Shown here: piece by piece, positions 6,988 through 7,372 of the stretch
How the letters are laid out: each line of letters begins with the position of its first letter
Position numbering within the stretch: the first letter of the stretch is position 1
Assembly: GCA_018372555.1 (NCBI GenBank)
Contig: JAHAIU010000142.1
Span: forward strand, 1-7,372
Origin: Clostridium sp.
GTDB lineage: Bacteria > Bacillota > Clostridia > Clostridiales > Clostridiaceae
Reading direction: 5' to 3'
Length of the DNA stretch: 7,372 nucleotides
Program-made: the position numbers and the translations under genes
Notes under the pieces: generated by a model
Seen by the model: the letters and a program-made list of their open reading frames with translations, nothing else
Told to the model about the DNA's origin: nothing
The model's database searches: none

Positions 6988-7077
6988 TACTATCCTAATT
7001 ATTTATATTAATAGAATCTTTAAGTATTCATTGGAATTATATAAAACCATAATATTAATATGTTAAATAAAAAAGCC
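6988..7077. repeat. Copy B of the ~90-bp imperfect intergenic direct repeat
   Basis: Same orientation as 761-850 with 14 mismatches in 90 ungapped positions. Its right end runs into the left arm of the terminator at 7064-7111, exactly as copy A does at its own terminator, although the hairpin sequences themselves are unrelated. It lies 271 bp upstream of the GH20 start codon. The shared parts include TAATATTAATATGTT, TTAATAGAAT and TTTAAGTATTCATT. Confidence 0.8.
7014..7066 (-). promoter_or_regulatory. Promoter-like core of repeat copy B with a dyad at the predicted start
   Basis: On the minus strand TTAACA (7066-7061) is followed, 19 nt later, by a perfect TATAAT (7041-7036). The dyad GAATnnTTAAnnATTC (7029-7014) sits where transcription would start. 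Copy A keeps the same spacing (TCAACA, 19 nt, CATAAT, then the dyad at 802-787). The 19-nt spacer is long for sigma-A, so activity is uncertain, but conservation of all three parts in both copies supports a regulatory role. Confidence 0.35.
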
Positions 7078-7111
7078 ATCAAAGAATGGTTATTCATTCC
7101 TTGATGACTTT
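7064..7111 (-). terminator. Intrinsic terminator of the HRDC-domain gene
   Basis: A 17-bp stem pairs 7072-7088 with 7095-7111 around a 6-nt loop. The two non-Watson-Crick positions (A7083/C7100 and C7076/A7107) are mismatches on the plus strand but G-U wobbles on the minus strand. A run read as GGCTTTTTTATTT follows on the minus strand. Both points fix the direction as minus. It starts about 80 nt after the HRDC stop; the 7112-7188 stretch between is an AT-rich 3' untranslated region with a weak hairpin near 7121-7149. Confidence 0.88.
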
Positions 7112-7188
7112 CAATATCTATAAGAAAAATAATATTATTTTAATTCTTAATCCTATATAAATTACATTATTCTTTAACCCTTATATTA

Positions 7189-7372
7189 CTATTCATTTAT
7201 TATCTTTAATAAAGCATCTCCATACCTTTCTATCTTAACATCTCCAAAACCTGAAACTTCTTTTAGCTCAACTTTATTTTTAGGCATTCTATAAATCAAT
7301 CCCATCATTTGCTTATCACTAAATATAAAATATGGCTTTGTATTTTCAGCTCTACTAATTTGTAGTCTAAAG
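7189..7372 (-). CDS. HRDC-domain protein, C-terminal 60 residues (probably RecQ-like helicase), N-terminus beyond the window
   Basis: The frame enters from the right edge and ends at TAG 7191-7189. It begins FRLQISRAENTKPYFIFSD, continues with a short helix and RMPKNKVELKEVSGFG, and ends KIERYGDALLKIINE. This matches the C-terminal three-quarters of a HRDC domain: LRxxIAxxExxPPYxIFSD, then LPxxxxELxxIxGxGxxKxxRYGxxxLxxI. HRDC is a helical nucleic-acid-binding domain at the C-terminus of RecQ helicases and some other helicases and nucleases. RecQ unwinds DNA in recombination and repair. With only this end visible the parent enzyme cannot be fixed: RecQ is most likely, and a UvrD/PcrA-type helicase with C-terminal HRDC or a stand-alone HRDC protein are alternatives. 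It is followed by its own terminator, so it is not co-transcribed with the GH20 gene. Confidence 0.85.
   Translation of the reverse strand, partial: FRLQISRAENTKPYFIFSDKQMMGLIYRMPKNKVELKEVSGFGDVKIERYGDALLKIINE

Noticed and set aside
761..7077. Reading the direct repeats as ends of a transposon or integrated element
   Set aside because: No transposase, integrase, terminal inverted repeats or short target duplication is visible, and the copies differ at 14 of 90 positions.

Overview
The window is AT-rich, and every gene I can support lies on the minus strand. Shine-Dalgarno sequences are strong (AGGAGG), and intergenic terminators are typical of low-GC Gram-positive bacteria. Codon use, a sortase-anchored surface glycosidase with FIVAR repeats and a HRDC-domain protein together suggest a Clostridium sensu stricto-type Firmicute, with C. 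perfringens and relatives the closest feel. No rRNA, tRNA, CRISPR array, transposase or integrase is visible.

Layout in transcription order (right to left). (1) 7372-7189 is the C-terminal end of a HRDC-domain protein, probably a RecQ-like helicase, closed by a strong terminator at 7064-7111. (2) 7188-6717 is a 472-bp intergenic region. It holds an element repeated elsewhere in the window, a perfect dyad and a good sigma-A promoter. (3) 6716-1266 is one very large gene for a 1816-residue secreted, sortase-anchored protein. It carries two complete GH20b+GH20 units, then MucBP-like, FIVAR-like and F5/8C (CBM32-like) modules, four more helical FIVAR-like repeats, an Asp/Asn-rich wall linker and LPSTG. 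Its terminator starts 15 nt after the stop codon. (4) 1131-1030 is a 33-codon ORF for a single-pass membrane peptide, with an excellent ribosome binding site and its own promoter-like region. (5) A terminator at 839-876 is followed by the second copy of the repeated intergenic element. (6) 663 to beyond position 1 is the N-terminal 221 residues of a phage/plasmid-type replication-initiator-like winged-helix protein, whose C-terminal part consists of exact-period 27-residue (81-bp) repeats.

The large gene is flanked by terminators and looks monocistronic. It most likely encodes an extracellular exo-acting beta-hexosaminidase or lacto-N-biosidase-like enzyme for host glycans (mucin, N-glycans, milk or blood-group chains). 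It is analogous in plan to pneumococcal StrH, which also has two GH20 domains and LPXTG, but its accessory modules differ. Both catalytic Asp-Glu pairs are present.

The least explained signals are the ~90-bp imperfect direct repeats (761-850 and 6988-7077, 76/90 identical), which bracket the glycosidase and the small ORF. Each follows a terminator and precedes a minus-strand gene. The other notable items are the small membrane peptide with an internal near-consensus cre site, and the 81-bp repeats in the left gene.
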